Positions 1 through 9,402 of a DNA stretch of 64,000 bases are shown piece by piece. The stretch lies in assembly GCA_021813525.1 (NCBI GenBank), contig JAKAKK010000074.1, positions 1-64,000 of the forward strand, in the 5' to 3' direction. Under the pieces are notes generated by a model that was not told the origin of the DNA, did not search any database, and saw only the letters and a program-made list of their open reading frames with translations. The stretch comes from a bacterium. Lineage in GTDB: Bacteria; SZUA-79; Acidulodesulfobacterales; Acidulodesulfobacteraceae. Positions within the stretch are counted from its first letter, which is position 1. Each line of letters opens with the position of its first letter. Position numbers and translations under genes: made by a program.

Positions 1-289
1 TTTTTTTCTTTTTGATTTTATCTTCGGCTATTTTTATCATATCGGGATTAAAATCTACTCCCACGATTTCAACCCGTTTTTTTGCCCTTTCTGCTTTCCG
101 GGCGATATCTATAGCAATTGAGCCGGTCCCGGTAGCGACATCCAGTATTTTATAGCCGTCAATATCGGATATGGCTTCTTCAGCTGCCATTTTGCGCCAT
201 ATGCCGTCAACCCCGAAACTGAACAGATGTCCCCAGAAATCGTAAACATCCGCAATGGAAGAAAAAATATTATTTATTTTATCGGACAT
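1..289 (-). CDS. UbiE/MenG-type class I SAM methyltransferase, N-terminal part
   Basis: This frame runs off the left edge; about 96 residues are visible, from an ATG at 289 with a G-rich stretch (GGGGGCGG) just upstream. The N-terminus (Ser-Asp-Lys then a Tyr-Asp pair near residue 16) and SAM motif I, LDVATGTGS at residues 49-57, followed by the acidic loop VGVDFNPDM near 76-84, are typical of the ubiquinone/menaquinone biosynthesis C-methyltransferase family. The family methylates the quinone ring during respiratory quinone synthesis. This is the only gene here that looks like chromosomal core, so I place the chromosome/element border just to its right. The C-terminal half is not visible, so another small-molecule methyltransferase is possible. 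Confidence 0.75.
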   Translation of the reverse strand, partial: MSDKINNIFSSIADVYDFWGHLFSFGVDGIWRKMAAEEAISDIDGYKILDVATGTGSIAIDIARKAERAKKRVEIVGVDFNPDMIKIAEDKIKKKK

Positions 290-577
290 ATTGCCGCCCC
301 CTTCTTCAAAACTGTTTAAAGTTATTATGAGGCAATAGTTTTATTATGTTTTTCCGCTGTATAAAAATATTTTAATATTGTATATTATTTTGGATTATCC
401 CGCAACAAGACAATCCTGCCGGTTCATGTTCGCTCTGCCGCCCTCCTCCCTCACCCCGGAATCAAAACCTTGATTATAAATAATTATTTTTAATTCAAAA
501 AATTAATATTTTATTTTTATATTTATGTGGTATAAATATATATAAATAAATATAACGGCAACAAAGGGGGCATAAAA

Positions 578-817
578 TTGAAGACGACCAAAATCATGTC
601 TGAAAATCTAAAAAACAAACCGGCATCGATAATAACAATCGCCATCCTCTTAGCAATGATAATGTTTACGGTATCTTTCGCAACCGGATGCTGCGCCGGC
701 TGGAATTGCGGCCCTTATTATGACGGGCATCCTGCCGGATGGCACGGCGACAACGGATGGCACGGCGGCGATAACGGAGAGCATAGAGGCGAAGGCGGAT
801 ACGAAGGCGGAGATTGA
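578..817 (+). CDS. Small secreted Gly/His/Trp-rich lipoprotein-like protein
   Basis: The protein has 79 residues from a TTG start preceded by AAAGGGGG seven bases upstream, which decides the start. A basic N-terminus and a hydrophobic stretch at about residues 17-35 end in ATGCC, an acceptable lipobox, so a lipid-anchored or exported product is likely. The mature part is low-complexity, with Gly-Trp-His-Gly and Asp-Asn-Gly runs rich in His and acidic residues, which could bind metal; that is only inference. It lies alone between the methyltransferase and the first tRNA fragment. I recognise no family. Confidence 0.55.
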   Translation: MKTTKIMSENLKNKPASIITIAILLAMIMFTVSFATGCCAGWNCGPYYDGHPAGWHGDNGWHGGDNGEHRGEGGYEGGD

Positions 818-891
818 AAAATTAAATATATTTTTGAGATTTGGCGTATGACCCGCACTTTCTTGGGGAACTCTTTTATACTTGTTTTTAA

Positions 892-936
892 TGGAGCCGG
901 CGATAGGAATCGAACCTACGACCCGCTGATTACGAA
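892..936 (-). other. Attachment site copy 1: 3' end of tRNA-Thr(CGU)
   Basis: Read on the minus strand, this is the anticodon loop TTCGTAA, the 3' anticodon stem TCAGC, the variable loop, a T arm (GTAGG, loop TTCGATT, CCTAT), the acceptor strand CGCCGGC and TCCA. The 5' half of the tRNA is missing, so it is not a functional gene. The identical 45 nt recur at 3993-4037 and 10514-10558. This is the usual footprint of tyrosine-integrase integration into a tRNA gene. It is also the leftmost edge of mobile DNA in the window. Confidence 0.85.
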
Positions 937-1128
937 AGAATTATAAAAATAACCTAAAAACCAGCATTCACGCTTGTTTATTATATTAGACAGGTATTTT
1001 GATTTATCGTTTTTTATATAATTTTTGACTATTTTTTATCTGTTGTCTTTCCTGTTTCTTACCTGAAAAATTTCTGAAAAGAAGAGCTGGCCGGTTTATA
1101 GTGAAAATTTTCGTTTCGTAAAGATAGG

Positions 1129-1383
1129 TCAATACGTGCGCCGATAGTTTTTATCGGCAATTCCAGATACATTCAATTCGTTTAATGTTTTTTTCAAGGG
1201 ATTTATAATTGTAAAACCGATAATTTCTTTAGTTTCAGGATTTATTCTTACTACGGTATCGTTTCCTAAATCTATCCCTTCCCCTTTAGCGGGCGGTCCA
1301 ACCGATATATATAGCACATCCGCATCAGCGTCATAGTCCCATTGCAGGTTATCTTTTTTTTCCGTTAATTTTAATGTTTCCAT
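1129..1383 (-). CDS. DUF2283 family protein, probable antitoxin partner
   Basis: This 84-residue protein carries the hallmark DUF2283 pattern: YDADADVLYIS near residues 17-27, then a GxGxDLGNDTVVRINPE-like stretch and IIGFTI. DUF2283 proteins are short beta-rich proteins often found next to small nuclease-like genes. It follows the 104-residue ORF on the same strand with a 13-base overlap, so the two are translationally coupled. Its role as antitoxin is inferred from this arrangement only. Confidence 0.7.
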   Translation of the reverse strand: METLKLTEKKDNLQWDYDADADVLYISVGPPAKGEGIDLGNDTVVRINPETKEIIGFTIINPLKKTLNELNVSGIADKNYRRTY

Positions 1384-1685
1384 ATAATTTTCCTCCCGTC
1401 GTTTAATCTTCTGGCATAGTAAGCGGTTAATATAAAACCGTCGTCATTTTCGGTTTCTTTATATATTACAACTAAATATTTGTTCTCGGACACGGGCGTT
1501 TTATCGTAAAACTTTACGGCAAGAAGCTCGTTAAAGTTGCCTTCAAATATAATATCCGGATTTTCGATTGTTTCTATAATATTATTTTCTTTCCCGCTTA
1601 GTTCTGGATGATTTTTTATAATATGGTTAAATCTTTCATCGGTCAATCTTATATAATGATTATTCTTTGATAAAATAATTTTCAT
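1371..1685 (-). CDS. PBECR-like small nuclease candidate (toxin-like) paired with DUF2283
   Basis: This 104-residue protein contains HIIKNHPEL near residues 21-29, a TIENPDII stretch and an AVKFY/YLVVIYKE beta-rich second half. The pattern is seen in small barnase/EndoU/colicin/RelE-like (PBECR) proteins that sit before DUF2283 genes. I assign it as the possible RNase/toxin of a two-gene module. It is encoded first, with its partner overlapping its 3' end. The family call is from memory of the pattern, so a hypothetical conserved protein is the cautious alternative. Confidence 0.5.
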   Translation of the reverse strand: MKIILSKNNHYIRLTDERFNHIIKNHPELSGKENNIIETIENPDIIFEGNFNELLAVKFYDKTPVSENKYLVVIYKETENDDGFILTAYYARRLNDGRKIIWKH

Positions 1686-1689
1686 GTAA

Positions 1690-2458
1690 TTTATTTACGC
1701 CGGGCAAATTTCCTCCGTTCTTTAATTGGGCATTTTTTTTTATTAACTTCTCGTTGGATATTACTTGGACGTTTTTTTAAATCTTTCTTCCAATCCTGCC
1801 TTAAATTCTTTTTTCAATTCTAATCCAGAATCTGGATTACCGAAAATTTAGAGTAATTTATATTTTATAAACTATTTGATATCATTCATTTCAATATTGT
1901 ATTGATACTTGACATATTAACATTCTTTTCTAAGCATTTTTATATACTCAATTATATCATATAATATAAAATATAAGAATTTTTTATCAAGTATTTGCTA
2001 CAAGTAGCATTCAAAATTCTGCATCAGTTTACTTAATTTTAAGGGTTAGTCTAATCATATCAGGCTTATGCAGAAAATTGAACGATATTTTTTATAATTT
2101 ATTTTCCATTTATTGACCAAATTTCCGACGAGCAGAAGGAGTTGTATCCGTTCCTTTTTTGCGATTGCAGATTATACTATATAGCTTAAATCCTTCTTTT
2201 TTGAAATATGGAAACATAATTTTAATATTTTTTAGTTAATTATAAAATAATCCTATTAACATATTAAATTATTCTATCATAAATTCTACTGAATTGTTAG
2301 TGTGCAATTAATTGTATAAATTCATTATGGCAAAATGGATGCACCTCAAATTTATTGTAAAATAATTTTGGAGATATTATAATAAAAGTAAAATTTTAAA
2401 CAGGTATTGCTAAACCTTTATCTTTCAACAAGCATGCTAATTTAGGACTGGATCAAAT
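1690..2458. other. Gene-free AT-rich stretch
   Basis: About 770 bases separate the toxin-like pair from the next gene. I see no convincing ORF, tRNA or repeat array. The stretch is very AT-rich with many frame interruptions on both strands and may hold decayed sequence and the promoter of the membrane-protein gene. Confidence 0.4.
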
Positions 2459-2785
2459 ATGAACTGGACTACTTATATATCTTATTTTTTTGGAGGCGTT
2501 TTCCTCGCCAATGCAATTCCGCATATTGTTAGCGGAATGATGGGACATGCTTTTCAGAGCCCATTTGCAAAACCTATTGGAGAGGGGCTTTCATCATCTA
2601 CCGTTAATGTTGTTTGGGGCTTTTTTAACGTTATAGTTGCATATATTCTTATTTTCTATGTTGGAACATTCCGCTTTCATTCAACCTTCGATATCTTTTC
2701 TGTGGGATTAGGGGCTTTCCTTATTGCTATTCACAATGCTCGTCATTTTGGCAAATTTCATGGTGGCAATAAAATAAGTTCATAG
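2459..2785 (+). CDS. Small conserved integral membrane protein
   Basis: This 108-residue protein has three predicted membrane segments, at about residues 6-26, 49-69 and 79-98. Conserved-looking motifs lie between them: AIPHIVSGMMG and FQSPFAKP-GEGLSSSTVNV. This pattern belongs to a widespread family of short membrane proteins of unknown function. It is a single gene; its neighbours are convergent (2809 on minus) or distant. No function can be proposed. Confidence 0.6.
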   Translation: MNWTTYISYFFGGVFLANAIPHIVSGMMGHAFQSPFAKPIGEGLSSSTVNVVWGFFNVIVAYILIFYVGTFRFHSTFDIFSVGLGAFLIAIHNARHFGKFHGGNKISS

Positions 2786-2808
2786 AGATAATACTTTTCC
2801 TGTATTAA

Positions 2809-3693
2809 TTAATCGTTATTTTTCAAAAATAGCTTTGAATAAACTTTTTGCATATTACTAATTATTGCATATATTTTTCCAAATTCTTTTATTAATATAT
2901 ATTCTTCTGTATATATTTCATTAGGTAATTTTCCTGGATGCGATTCAATGCCATACCTGCTTATTTCTGCATGTTTAGATAAAATTATAGATATATCTAT
3001 AGAAAAAATGGGATATAAAAATTGTTGATATATAATACCTACAGTAACGCCGAAAATTCCAAATATAGTGCCAACCTTTGTTAAAAAATTACCTTCATCT
3101 TGCCAATTGATATTATCAATAAATACCAACAAATCTTCTCTTAGAAAAGAGTGTTGCTTTAATGTTTCTATAATTATTTCATCTGGAAACTGAATTTGTT
3201 TTATTTTTCTTATGTTCTTTTCATCGCTTAAAAAATCATTTAAGTAATGAAAATTTTTTCTTCTAAGTTTAAAATCTTTTCTATATTTATCAAATAAAAA
3301 CTTTAAAACAGGACTATTATTTATTATTTCTTTTTGTTTTTCTTTATTAAATATTTTTTCAAATTTAGAATTACTTATGTTTTCAAGAATCTTGCAATAA
3401 ACTTTCCAAACATCATGCCTAACATTTTTCTCGCCTATTTTTCTATCTTTAATTATATTCAGATAATAACCGTTTGATTTGATAAGTTTTTCTATAGATT
3501 GTTGTAAATAAAATATAGCTTGGGGATAAAATCCGTTCTTATATAGAAAATTTGACGCTTTTAAATCGTCAAATGAAATATTTAAATTGTGGGTGATTAA
3601 ATAGTTTTCAATTCCGCTATCGTTTATTGTTATTTTTTTTGAATTATTCATAGCCATTGACTTATTATATAACAATTTTTCTAAAAACTTCAT
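2809..3693 (-). CDS. HEPN-domain membrane-associated protein
   Basis: The 294-residue protein contains a HEPN-type four-helix region in its first third, recognisable from FYPQAIFYLQQSIEKLIKSNG near residues 56-76. A hydrophobic segment at about residues 208-232 (GIFGVTVGII) probably crosses or touches the membrane. I do not see the catalytic R-x4-6-H motif of RNase-type HEPN proteins, so it may be a non-catalytic nucleotide- or RNA-binding version. HEPN proteins are common in defence and toxin-antitoxin loci, consistent with its place in integrated segment 1. The last Met-rich start region leaves the exact start uncertain. Confidence 0.55.
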   Translation of the reverse strand: MKFLEKLLYNKSMAMNNSKKITINDSGIENYLITHNLNISFDDLKASNFLYKNGFYPQAIFYLQQSIEKLIKSNGYYLNIIKDRKIGEKNVRHDVWKVYCKILENISNSKFEKIFNKEKQKEIINNSPVLKFLFDKYRKDFKLRRKNFHYLNDFLSDEKNIRKIKQIQFPDEIIIETLKQHSFLREDLLVFIDNINWQDEGNFLTKVGTIFGIFGVTVGIIYQQFLYPIFSIDISIILSKHAEISRYGIESHPGKLPNEIYTEEYILIKEFGKIYAIISNMQKVYSKLFLKNND

Positions 3694-3836
3694 TTAAAAT
3701 TTCCCAATATCTAATCGCCGTTTTCTTGTATTAAAATTAATTTTAGCTTCAAAATCTATTAATCTACGATCTCTTTTATCCGCATTAATCCCATTTTAGC
3801 AATACTGTAAATAAAATTTACGCCTTAACAATTCCC

Positions 3837-4037
3837 GATTTTGCTTGGGGTTCAGGGATAGCTTTTGTCAGGACAAAGCGATTTCTCCTAAATCAGACGG
3901 ATTAGCGGAAATAATGCGCAAACTTACAATATTAATTGTGAGGAAGGGTGAAAATGAAGAAAACGCCGGGTTTTCAAACCCTTTGTTTTTAATGGAGCCG
4001 GCGATAGGAATCGAACCTACGACCCGCTGATTACGAA
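3837..4037. repeat. 201-bp att-associated repeat, copy A (contains tRNA-Thr 3' end at 3993-4037)
   Basis: This block is nearly identical to 10358-10558; I see only a few substitutions, for example GGGG versus GTGG near the start. Its right 45 nt are the tRNA-Thr(CGU) 3' end on the minus strand. Just inside the next segment (4147-4173) TTACTACCAA occurs twice in tandem, a possible integrase arm site. The repeat is the flank carried along with the att site in successive integrations. Confidence 0.85.
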
Positions 4038-4250
4038 TGCGGGTATAACATTAACTTAAAAACGTGCATCTACGCTTATTATATTGATTTGAAGCGATTT
4101 TGATTTATGGTATTTTATAGGTGTTTTTGGTAATTTTTAGAAAATTTTACTACCAATTTACTACCAAAATAGAATAGAAATATTTTATATTTAAATGCTA
4201 ATTTATTTATAATTAATTTAGATTATTTCTCGTTCCCATAATATTAAAAC

Positions 4251-6578
4251 CTATTTTATTGATTGCAATATCCTTACCACATCTCTTAAGAGTCGTTGAA
4301 TATCCCTAATTCTGAAACCTTTTGTTAATTCCTCCGATAACCACTGCTGCGATGTCTGCAAGTAATTTTGCGATTCTGCATCGTTAAATTTATTATAATA
4401 CTTAATAGCTTGATCGGCAAAAACAAGAGCATGATAAAGTTTTCTTTTATCAGCCTTATGACACTCGCTTAATATTTTCATACTTTCATCAAGAGTGGCC
4501 TTGACTGTAGTATCTGAAGTCTCTTTATCAATATTAGCCTTGAATAGAATTATAGCATATGAATTTTTTATCGAAAACCTTTTGTATTCTGTCTGAACTA
4601 AAGCTTGATCAATCCATATAAAAGCTTCTCTATAATGTTGCATTCTAGCAAGATATAGCGCCCCTTGTTGCTTTAAATATTCAGAATTATCTGCATCAAA
4701 AACATTTTCATAAAATTTATATCCTTCACTCCATTCATTAATCGGAAATGCACGGGCTATTAAATCAGAATCATACGCTCTCCTTTTAAATGTATTATAA
4801 TTAAATATCCTAATTGGTGAAACTTCTTTATGGAAAATATTTATTACTCTTTTTAATATATGGCTCGGCACCTGTTTCATAATAGCTTCTGCTATTAGTG
4901 TAGAACGCGGAATAAAATAGTCTTGATTATCATCTATTACTATTGCAGTACTGGCATATTTTACCATTTCACCAAGTTCCTCAATTAACCTATGTATTTC
5001 GTTGTAATTGGCAGTTTCTTTTCTTAAGAATGCCAATAACATATCAAAAGAAACATGGGTTCTACATGAATGTACATACGATAACATAACTAAAATATTT
5101 ACCAAGATTGGCCTTGAAGAATCTAATTGGTGTATAACTTCTTTAAACCTATCTTCTAATTTTGGATAATTGGTATTTAATTGGATTAACTCAAATATCG
5201 AAGGAGGTATATCATCGTTTTCAAATCTAGATAACATTATTTTTCTAATATTATCTGGAATTTTATCAAATACTCCTTGAATATCTTTGTCATCTAATGC
5301 GGTAATATCAATGCGTTTAAAATTTTGCTCACTGATTTTATGCGAAATTATTTCATAATTATAATCTCTTTCTAACCCAACTATTTGTATATTTTTTCGA
5401 TTCAATAAATTTTTAAATGCGTCAACATCGTTAGCGAAATCGTCAATAAAGATTAGTGCTTTATCTTCTTTAAGTTGTTTTATAATAAAATCAGACTTTT
5501 CTTTTGTTATATTTTGACATATAAGCTTATGTCCACCATATTTTATACCCGCTGCAAGCTGCATCATTATCGTAGTTTTACCACTTGCTGCAAGACCAGT
5601 CACAATAATATTGTGTCCACCAAAAATTTCATTTTCAATTTGGTAATAATATTTTGTCTTATATATACTTCCGGAAAATATATCAGACCAGATTGGTGGT
5701 TCCCCAATATAAAATTGGGTTATTGGACGGGATGGCACATTGGCAGGATCTGGAATACTATATTCTGGAAATATTTTATTTGTTGAAAATGATATTTGCG
5801 TCTTTCTAGGGAAAATATTGAGCTTTAGAATATAGTTAAGCATACTTTCTGTGTCGGCATGAATTATACTAAGACCTAAAGACCTAAAATATTCTATGTC
5901 AGCATGATTATCATCTTTAAGCATTATCCATGCAACTTTTTTTTCGCGTCCCTTTATTGTTGGGGGATACAGTGATTGAAGTACACCACTATCCTCCATA
6001 GCATAACCCCAAAAAATTGTAGGAAATTCTTGTAAGGCATGTGTAAAATAATACCATTTATCGTAATCTGAAGAAAATGCCGAAGCTATTGCGGTTGGGC
6101 TAAAAACAAGACTTTCGTCTTCAATACTTCCATGAAGAGGAACATAATTGACCCCTGATTTTCCCATATAAACTGGTCCAGTTTTTGTAACGTAATTAAG
6201 ATAAAAATTATTATTATCGGCAAATATTTTTGGGAGCAAATTATCTACATTTGTCGTTAATATATAATTATATCGACATTCATTAAGTGTATTATAGAGA
6301 GGATTAAAACTAGCAACGGAAAATCTACGTTTAATATATTTATTAAAATCATCACGTTTATTTGCTTCTAATATTGATGATAATTTATCAAGCGGTAAAC
6401 TTTTTAGTTCAGGACAAGAAAATTCAGTAATTAATTCATCTTTTAATTGTTTTGAAATTGGCAAGGGGCTGCCATCTAAATCATTTGCGAGGACTGAGAA
6501 ACCAGAACCGGCAAAGAGATTTATTCCATTTACAAGCGACTCCTTGAAAATGTTTTCGAATTCAATATCTATAATCAT
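4251..6578 (-). CDS. SIR2-STAND NTPase, predicted anti-phage NADase
   Basis: The N-terminus is a SIR2 domain: GINLFAGSGFS at about residues 23-33 counted from the upstream Met, TTNVDN at 113-118 and PLHGS at 152-156, whose His is the usual catalytic base. Such domains cleave NAD+ after infection sensing. A STAND-type P-loop follows, GLAASGKTT (333-341), with Walker B FIDD (382-385). The helical C-terminus resembles repeat-type sensor regions. This layout matches SIR2-STAND defence proteins of the AVAST/Avs class. A longer frame starts at 6593, but GGGGAG lies eight bases before the ATG at 6578, so I prefer 6578. It follows the DUF3644 gene by about 60 nt, probably in one operon. Confidence 0.82.
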   Translation of the reverse strand: MIIDIEFENIFKESLVNGINLFAGSGFSVLANDLDGSPLPISKQLKDELITEFSCPELKSLPLDKLSSILEANKRDDFNKYIKRRFSVASFNPLYNTLNECRYNYILTTNVDNLLPKIFADNNNFYLNYVTKTGPVYMGKSGVNYVPLHGSIEDESLVFSPTAIASAFSSDYDKWYYFTHALQEFPTIFWGYAMEDSGVLQSLYPPTIKGREKKVAWIMLKDDNHADIEYFRSLGLSIIHADTESMLNYILKLNIFPRKTQISFSTNKIFPEYSIPDPANVPSRPITQFYIGEPPIWSDIFSGSIYKTKYYYQIENEIFGGHNIIVTGLAASGKTTIMMQLAAGIKYGGHKLICQNITKEKSDFIIKQLKEDKALIFIDDFANDVDAFKNLLNRKNIQIVGLERDYNYEIISHKISEQNFKRIDITALDDKDIQGVFDKIPDNIRKIMLSRFENDDIPPSIFELIQLNTNYPKLEDRFKEVIHQLDSSRPILVNILVMLSYVHSCRTHVSFDMLLAFLRKETANYNEIHRLIEELGEMVKYASTAIVIDDNQDYFIPRSTLIAEAIMKQVPSHILKRVINIFHKEVSPIRIFNYNTFKRRAYDSDLIARAFPINEWSEGYKFYENVFDADNSEYLKQQGALYLARMQHYREAFIWIDQALVQTEYKRFSIKNSYAIILFKANIDKETSDTTVKATLDESMKILSECHKADKRKLYHALVFADQAIKYYNKFNDAESQNYLQTSQQWLSEELTKGFRIRDIQRLLRDVVRILQSIK

Positions 6579-6638
6579 TTTTTGTCTCCCCATTTAAATT
6601 TTTATAGCTTTTTACGAATTCTGATATTTAGGTCTAAT

Positions 6639-7616
6639 TTATATATAATTATTTTTATTTTCTTCGCAATGTTTTCTTACAAATTTTATCCATGAATCAT
6701 ACCAATACCAAGTTCCCACCACTAAAACCCCAAACCCTTTTGATTGATCTCTGGCGTTTTCAGCTTTCCATAATTGAGTATGTTGATAAATCTTGAATTT
6801 TTTATAACCTTCATCTTGCATTTTTTTGCATACATTACTCGGCGAATATTTACTTCTCTCTCTTTCTTTTATAATCACATATTCCTTGTTTATACCTTTT
6901 GCCATTTCTGAATTAGCTGGAATATACTCAATTACTCTATCGGCTTGACCCTTTCTATTAACAGTTTTAGGAACAAAAAAAACTCTATATGAAAATTTAT
7001 TATCCTCAAAAACAGAATCGGGTAATTCTTGATCAAATTCTTGAATGTATGTTGAAATATTTTGAGGTAATTTTTCATTATCTTTTAATTGATCGAATTG
7101 TTTCTCACTCAAAGACGAAAATTGAAGACTTATAGATACATATCTTTCTATCCTCTCTTGCTTAGGAAATAATTCTTTTAAATAATGATTATAATTTAAA
7201 CAACATGCTTGAAACCGTGCACTTAAGAAATTATCAATTTTTGTTGTCATTTGATGTTCTATCTCGTGTCTTAAGCCTATTAAAAATTTTAAATTACTTA
7301 TTATAGCTTTATCTTTTATTGGCGACTCTGGAGAATTTAAACATTTTTCTAATTCCCAATATTTGTAGGCACCATATTTTGTAAAATTAAAACGTTTTCT
7401 TTTATTACTTTGTTCAAAATACCTATACTCAATTCCATTACTGCGATAATATGCATGCAAAAGATACGTCCATGCTATAATTGCAAGAACAATAAAGGAC
7501 TCTGATTTAAATTGAATATTTGGATTATTAAAAATTTGAATAGCAGATAACATTGATTCTTTCGACTTATGAATTAGTTCGTTTTTTATTGAGCCTATTT
7601 TTCTATTTCTTGTCAT
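6639..7616 (-). CDS. DUF3644 (HEPN-like) protein
   Basis: The 325-residue protein has the DUF3644 layout: helical N-terminus with KSKESMLSAIQIFNNP near residues 17-32, then LIGLRHEIEHQM at 112-123. The latter contains R-x4-H (R116, H121), the catalytic signature of HEPN ribonucleases. The C-terminal part has a small helix-turn-helix-like YSPSNVCKKMQDEGYKKF stretch that may bind nucleic acid. It sits between the XRE regulator and the SIR2-STAND gene on the same strand. DUF3644 proteins recur in defence islands. An RNA-cleaving effector is plausible but untested. Confidence 0.7.
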   Translation of the reverse strand: MTRNRKIGSIKNELIHKSKESMLSAIQIFNNPNIQFKSESFIVLAIIAWTYLLHAYYRSNGIEYRYFEQSNKRKRFNFTKYGAYKYWELEKCLNSPESPIKDKAIISNLKFLIGLRHEIEHQMTTKIDNFLSARFQACCLNYNHYLKELFPKQERIERYVSISLQFSSLSEKQFDQLKDNEKLPQNISTYIQEFDQELPDSVFEDNKFSYRVFFVPKTVNRKGQADRVIEYIPANSEMAKGINKEYVIIKERERSKYSPSNVCKKMQDEGYKKFKIYQHTQLWKAENARDQSKGFGVLVVGTWYWYDSWIKFVRKHCEENKNNYI

Positions 7617-7732
7617 TATGATTACAATATATACAAATTTTTATAATCTACCTTAATAGTACTGGATAACGCTAATATGCATTAGACATTAATATTAAAC
7701 GACATCCTTTTTTATATTATTTATTAAAATCA

Positions 7733-8173
7733 TTATTTATCGTTATCTTCTACTTTGATTTTTTTATCAGGTTTTATATCTCTTTTTTGTCTCTGCCGTT
7801 TTTTTAATATAGCTTGCATAGAATTTACACAATTATTAACGCCGAGTATAATATCATCGTCTTTAAATTTGTATATTTCTTTAACCGTCATTATTACTTT
7901 TTCGAGTTCCGGGTCAGAAGAAAAATGAGTAATTTTTTCATTTTCTGGAAAGAAATAATTAATATCTACATGAAAAAAATCAGCAAGCTTAAAAAGATAA
8001 TCCAGTGCTATTTTAGACTCGCCCGTTTCAAACTTAAATATTTGAGTGTCGCTAATATCTAATAAATCGGCTACAGTTCCTTGAGATATTTTAAGTTCTT
8101 TTCTTTTCTCCCTAATTCTTTTTCCGATAAATTTAAATAAGTTATCGTCTTTGCTTTTTTTCTCTTTAACCAT
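7733..8173 (-). CDS. XRE-family HTH regulator (controller-like)
   Basis: The 146-residue protein has an N-terminal XRE helix-turn-helix (GKRIREKRKELKISQGTVAD, about residues 17-36, and ETGESKIALDYLFKLADFF after it) and a conserved tail with DPELEKVI...KEIYKF. It is paralogous to the 138-residue regulator at 44507-44923, sharing DPELEK and KEIY. Its upstream region contains ATTAAAGT motifs in both orientations, also found before the gene at 9403-10212. I infer that it controls its own promoter and those of the island. Confidence 0.8.
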   Translation of the reverse strand: MVKEKKSKDDNLFKFIGKRIREKRKELKISQGTVADLLDISDTQIFKFETGESKIALDYLFKLADFFHVDINYFFPENEKITHFSSDPELEKVIMTVKEIYKFKDDDIILGVNNCVNSMQAILKKRQRQKRDIKPDKKIKVEDNDK

Positions 8174-8178
8174 ATTTT

Positions 8179-8258
8179 CACTTTAATATAAAATAAAAAT
8201 AAAATCATTTCATTAAAGTAATAATTAATTTGACATATTTATCATTAAAGTGGTATAT
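8179..8258. promoter_or_regulatory. Divergent promoter with repeated ATTAAAGT operator boxes
   Basis: Three copies of an operator-like box occur: CACTTTAAT (8179-8187, inverted), TTCATTAAAGTA (8209-8220) and ATCATTAAAGTGGTA (8241-8255). A plus-strand TTGACA (8229-8234) with a -10-like TATATT near 8253 flanks the last box, so a protein bound there would cover the promoter. The same box occurs near 10290. The XRE regulator encoded just left is the natural ligand. Confidence 0.6.
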
Positions 8259-8470
8259 TATAAATGTTGCTGTATTATCTTTTTAGAATTTTAACACAAA
8301 ATATGACCTAAGAAAAATTAATATTGGGAAAATTAGAAATAGTGCGGTTTTTAAAGCCTATGTTTGCATAATCTTAATAAAACCGTAATGGATTTGTAAC
8401 AAAAAATAAACATAAAATTCATACTACCGCATTATTTTATTTGATATAATATTTTTATGTCTAAATAAAG

Positions 8471-9388
8471 ATGAATTATAAATTAATAAATAATAATCGA
8501 ATTAATTTTAAATTAAACAAAAAATATTTACAGATGGAAAATAAGGTTAAAAAAAATATTGAATATTATCTTAACCAAGTTTACCTGGAAGATATAATGG
8601 GGCTTCTGAAAAAACTTCCGTCTAACAGCGTCGATATGATTTACGGAGACCCTGATTATAATGTAGGGATAAAATACGGTAATAAAACCTATACCAAAAA
8701 TTTTGACGAATATATTGAATGGTATATTAAATTAGCCGCCGAATCGTTAAGAGTTTTAAAAGATACGGGAAACATGTTTTTAATCAATTATCCCAAACAA
8801 AATGCGCATGTAAGGGTAAAATTCTTGGATAAGGCATGCCATGAAGTTTATGATTATGTTTGGGTGTACAACACGAATGTGGGGCATACCCCGAAACGAT
8901 TTACCACAGCTCACAGAAGCATTCTGCATTGCATAAAAACTAAAAATAACAAATTTTATAAAGATAATGTAGCCCTTCCTTATAAAAATCCTACGGATAA
9001 AAGAATAATTCAAAATATGGCAAACGGTTCAAAAGGAAGGATGCCTTACGATTGGTTTTATTATGATTTAGTTAAAAACGTCAGCAAAGAAAAAACGTTT
9101 CACGCCTGCCAGATACCGCAAAAGCTTTCAGAAATGCTGCTAAAGTCCTGCACTATGCCTGAAGATATTGTTTTAATACTGTTTGGCGGCAGCGGTTCGG
9201 AAATAGAAATTTGCAAAACCCTTAATAGGAAATTTATTTCTTCCGAAATTGACGAGAAATATTACAATATGATTCTTGACCGGTTAAATAACGGTAAAAT
9301 TGACGAAAAATATCGGCTGAATATAAATAACCGCGAAATTCAAAGAGGAACATCTACTATTTTGCGTCAACCCGATTTGTTAAAATAA
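8471..9388 (+). CDS. Site-specific DNA methyltransferase (beta class, DPDY variant)
   Basis: Catalytic motif IV appears as DPDYNVG at about residues 60-66, where most amino-methyltransferases have DPPY. SAM-binding motif I, FGGSGSE, is at 238-244. The order catalysis-then-SAM-binding defines the beta group, which methylates adenine N6 or cytosine N4. The first 22 residues are Asn/Lys-rich with no clear Shine-Dalgarno, and the Met at residue 22 (MENKVKKNIEYY) may be the real start. A TATAAT at about 8447 is a likely promoter element. The gene converges on 9403-10212 with a 14-base gap, a common restriction-modification layout. Confidence 0.8.
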   Translation: MNYKLINNNRINFKLNKKYLQMENKVKKNIEYYLNQVYLEDIMGLLKKLPSNSVDMIYGDPDYNVGIKYGNKTYTKNFDEYIEWYIKLAAESLRVLKDTGNMFLINYPKQNAHVRVKFLDKACHEVYDYVWVYNTNVGHTPKRFTTAHRSILHCIKTKNNKFYKDNVALPYKNPTDKRIIQNMANGSKGRMPYDWFYYDLVKNVSKEKTFHACQIPQKLSEMLLKSCTMPEDIVLILFGGSGSEIEICKTLNRKFISSEIDEKYYNMILDRLNNGKIDEKYRLNINNREIQRGTSTILRQPDLLK

Positions 9389-9402
9389 TATTCAGTATAT
9401 CG

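Larger units (their letters stand above)
937..4037. mobile_element. Integrated segment 1 between tRNA-Thr att copies 1 and 2
   Basis: This roughly 3.1-kb segment is bounded by two identical tRNA-Thr 3' ends. It carries a toxin-antitoxin-like pair, a small membrane protein and a HEPN-domain protein, with no integrase. The first bases inside copy 1 (about 945-1010) and inside copy 2 (about 4045-4110) resemble each other, including TTTTGATTTAT, as expected for related integrase arm-site regions. It is probably a remnant or satellite mobilised by an integrase encoded elsewhere. Confidence 0.6.

Noticed and set aside
3845..4030. 61-codon ORF ending EPAIGIEPTTR, and its twin at 10366-10551
   Set aside because: It is the antisense reading of the tRNA-Thr 3' end and its flank; this type of ORF is a common false gene.
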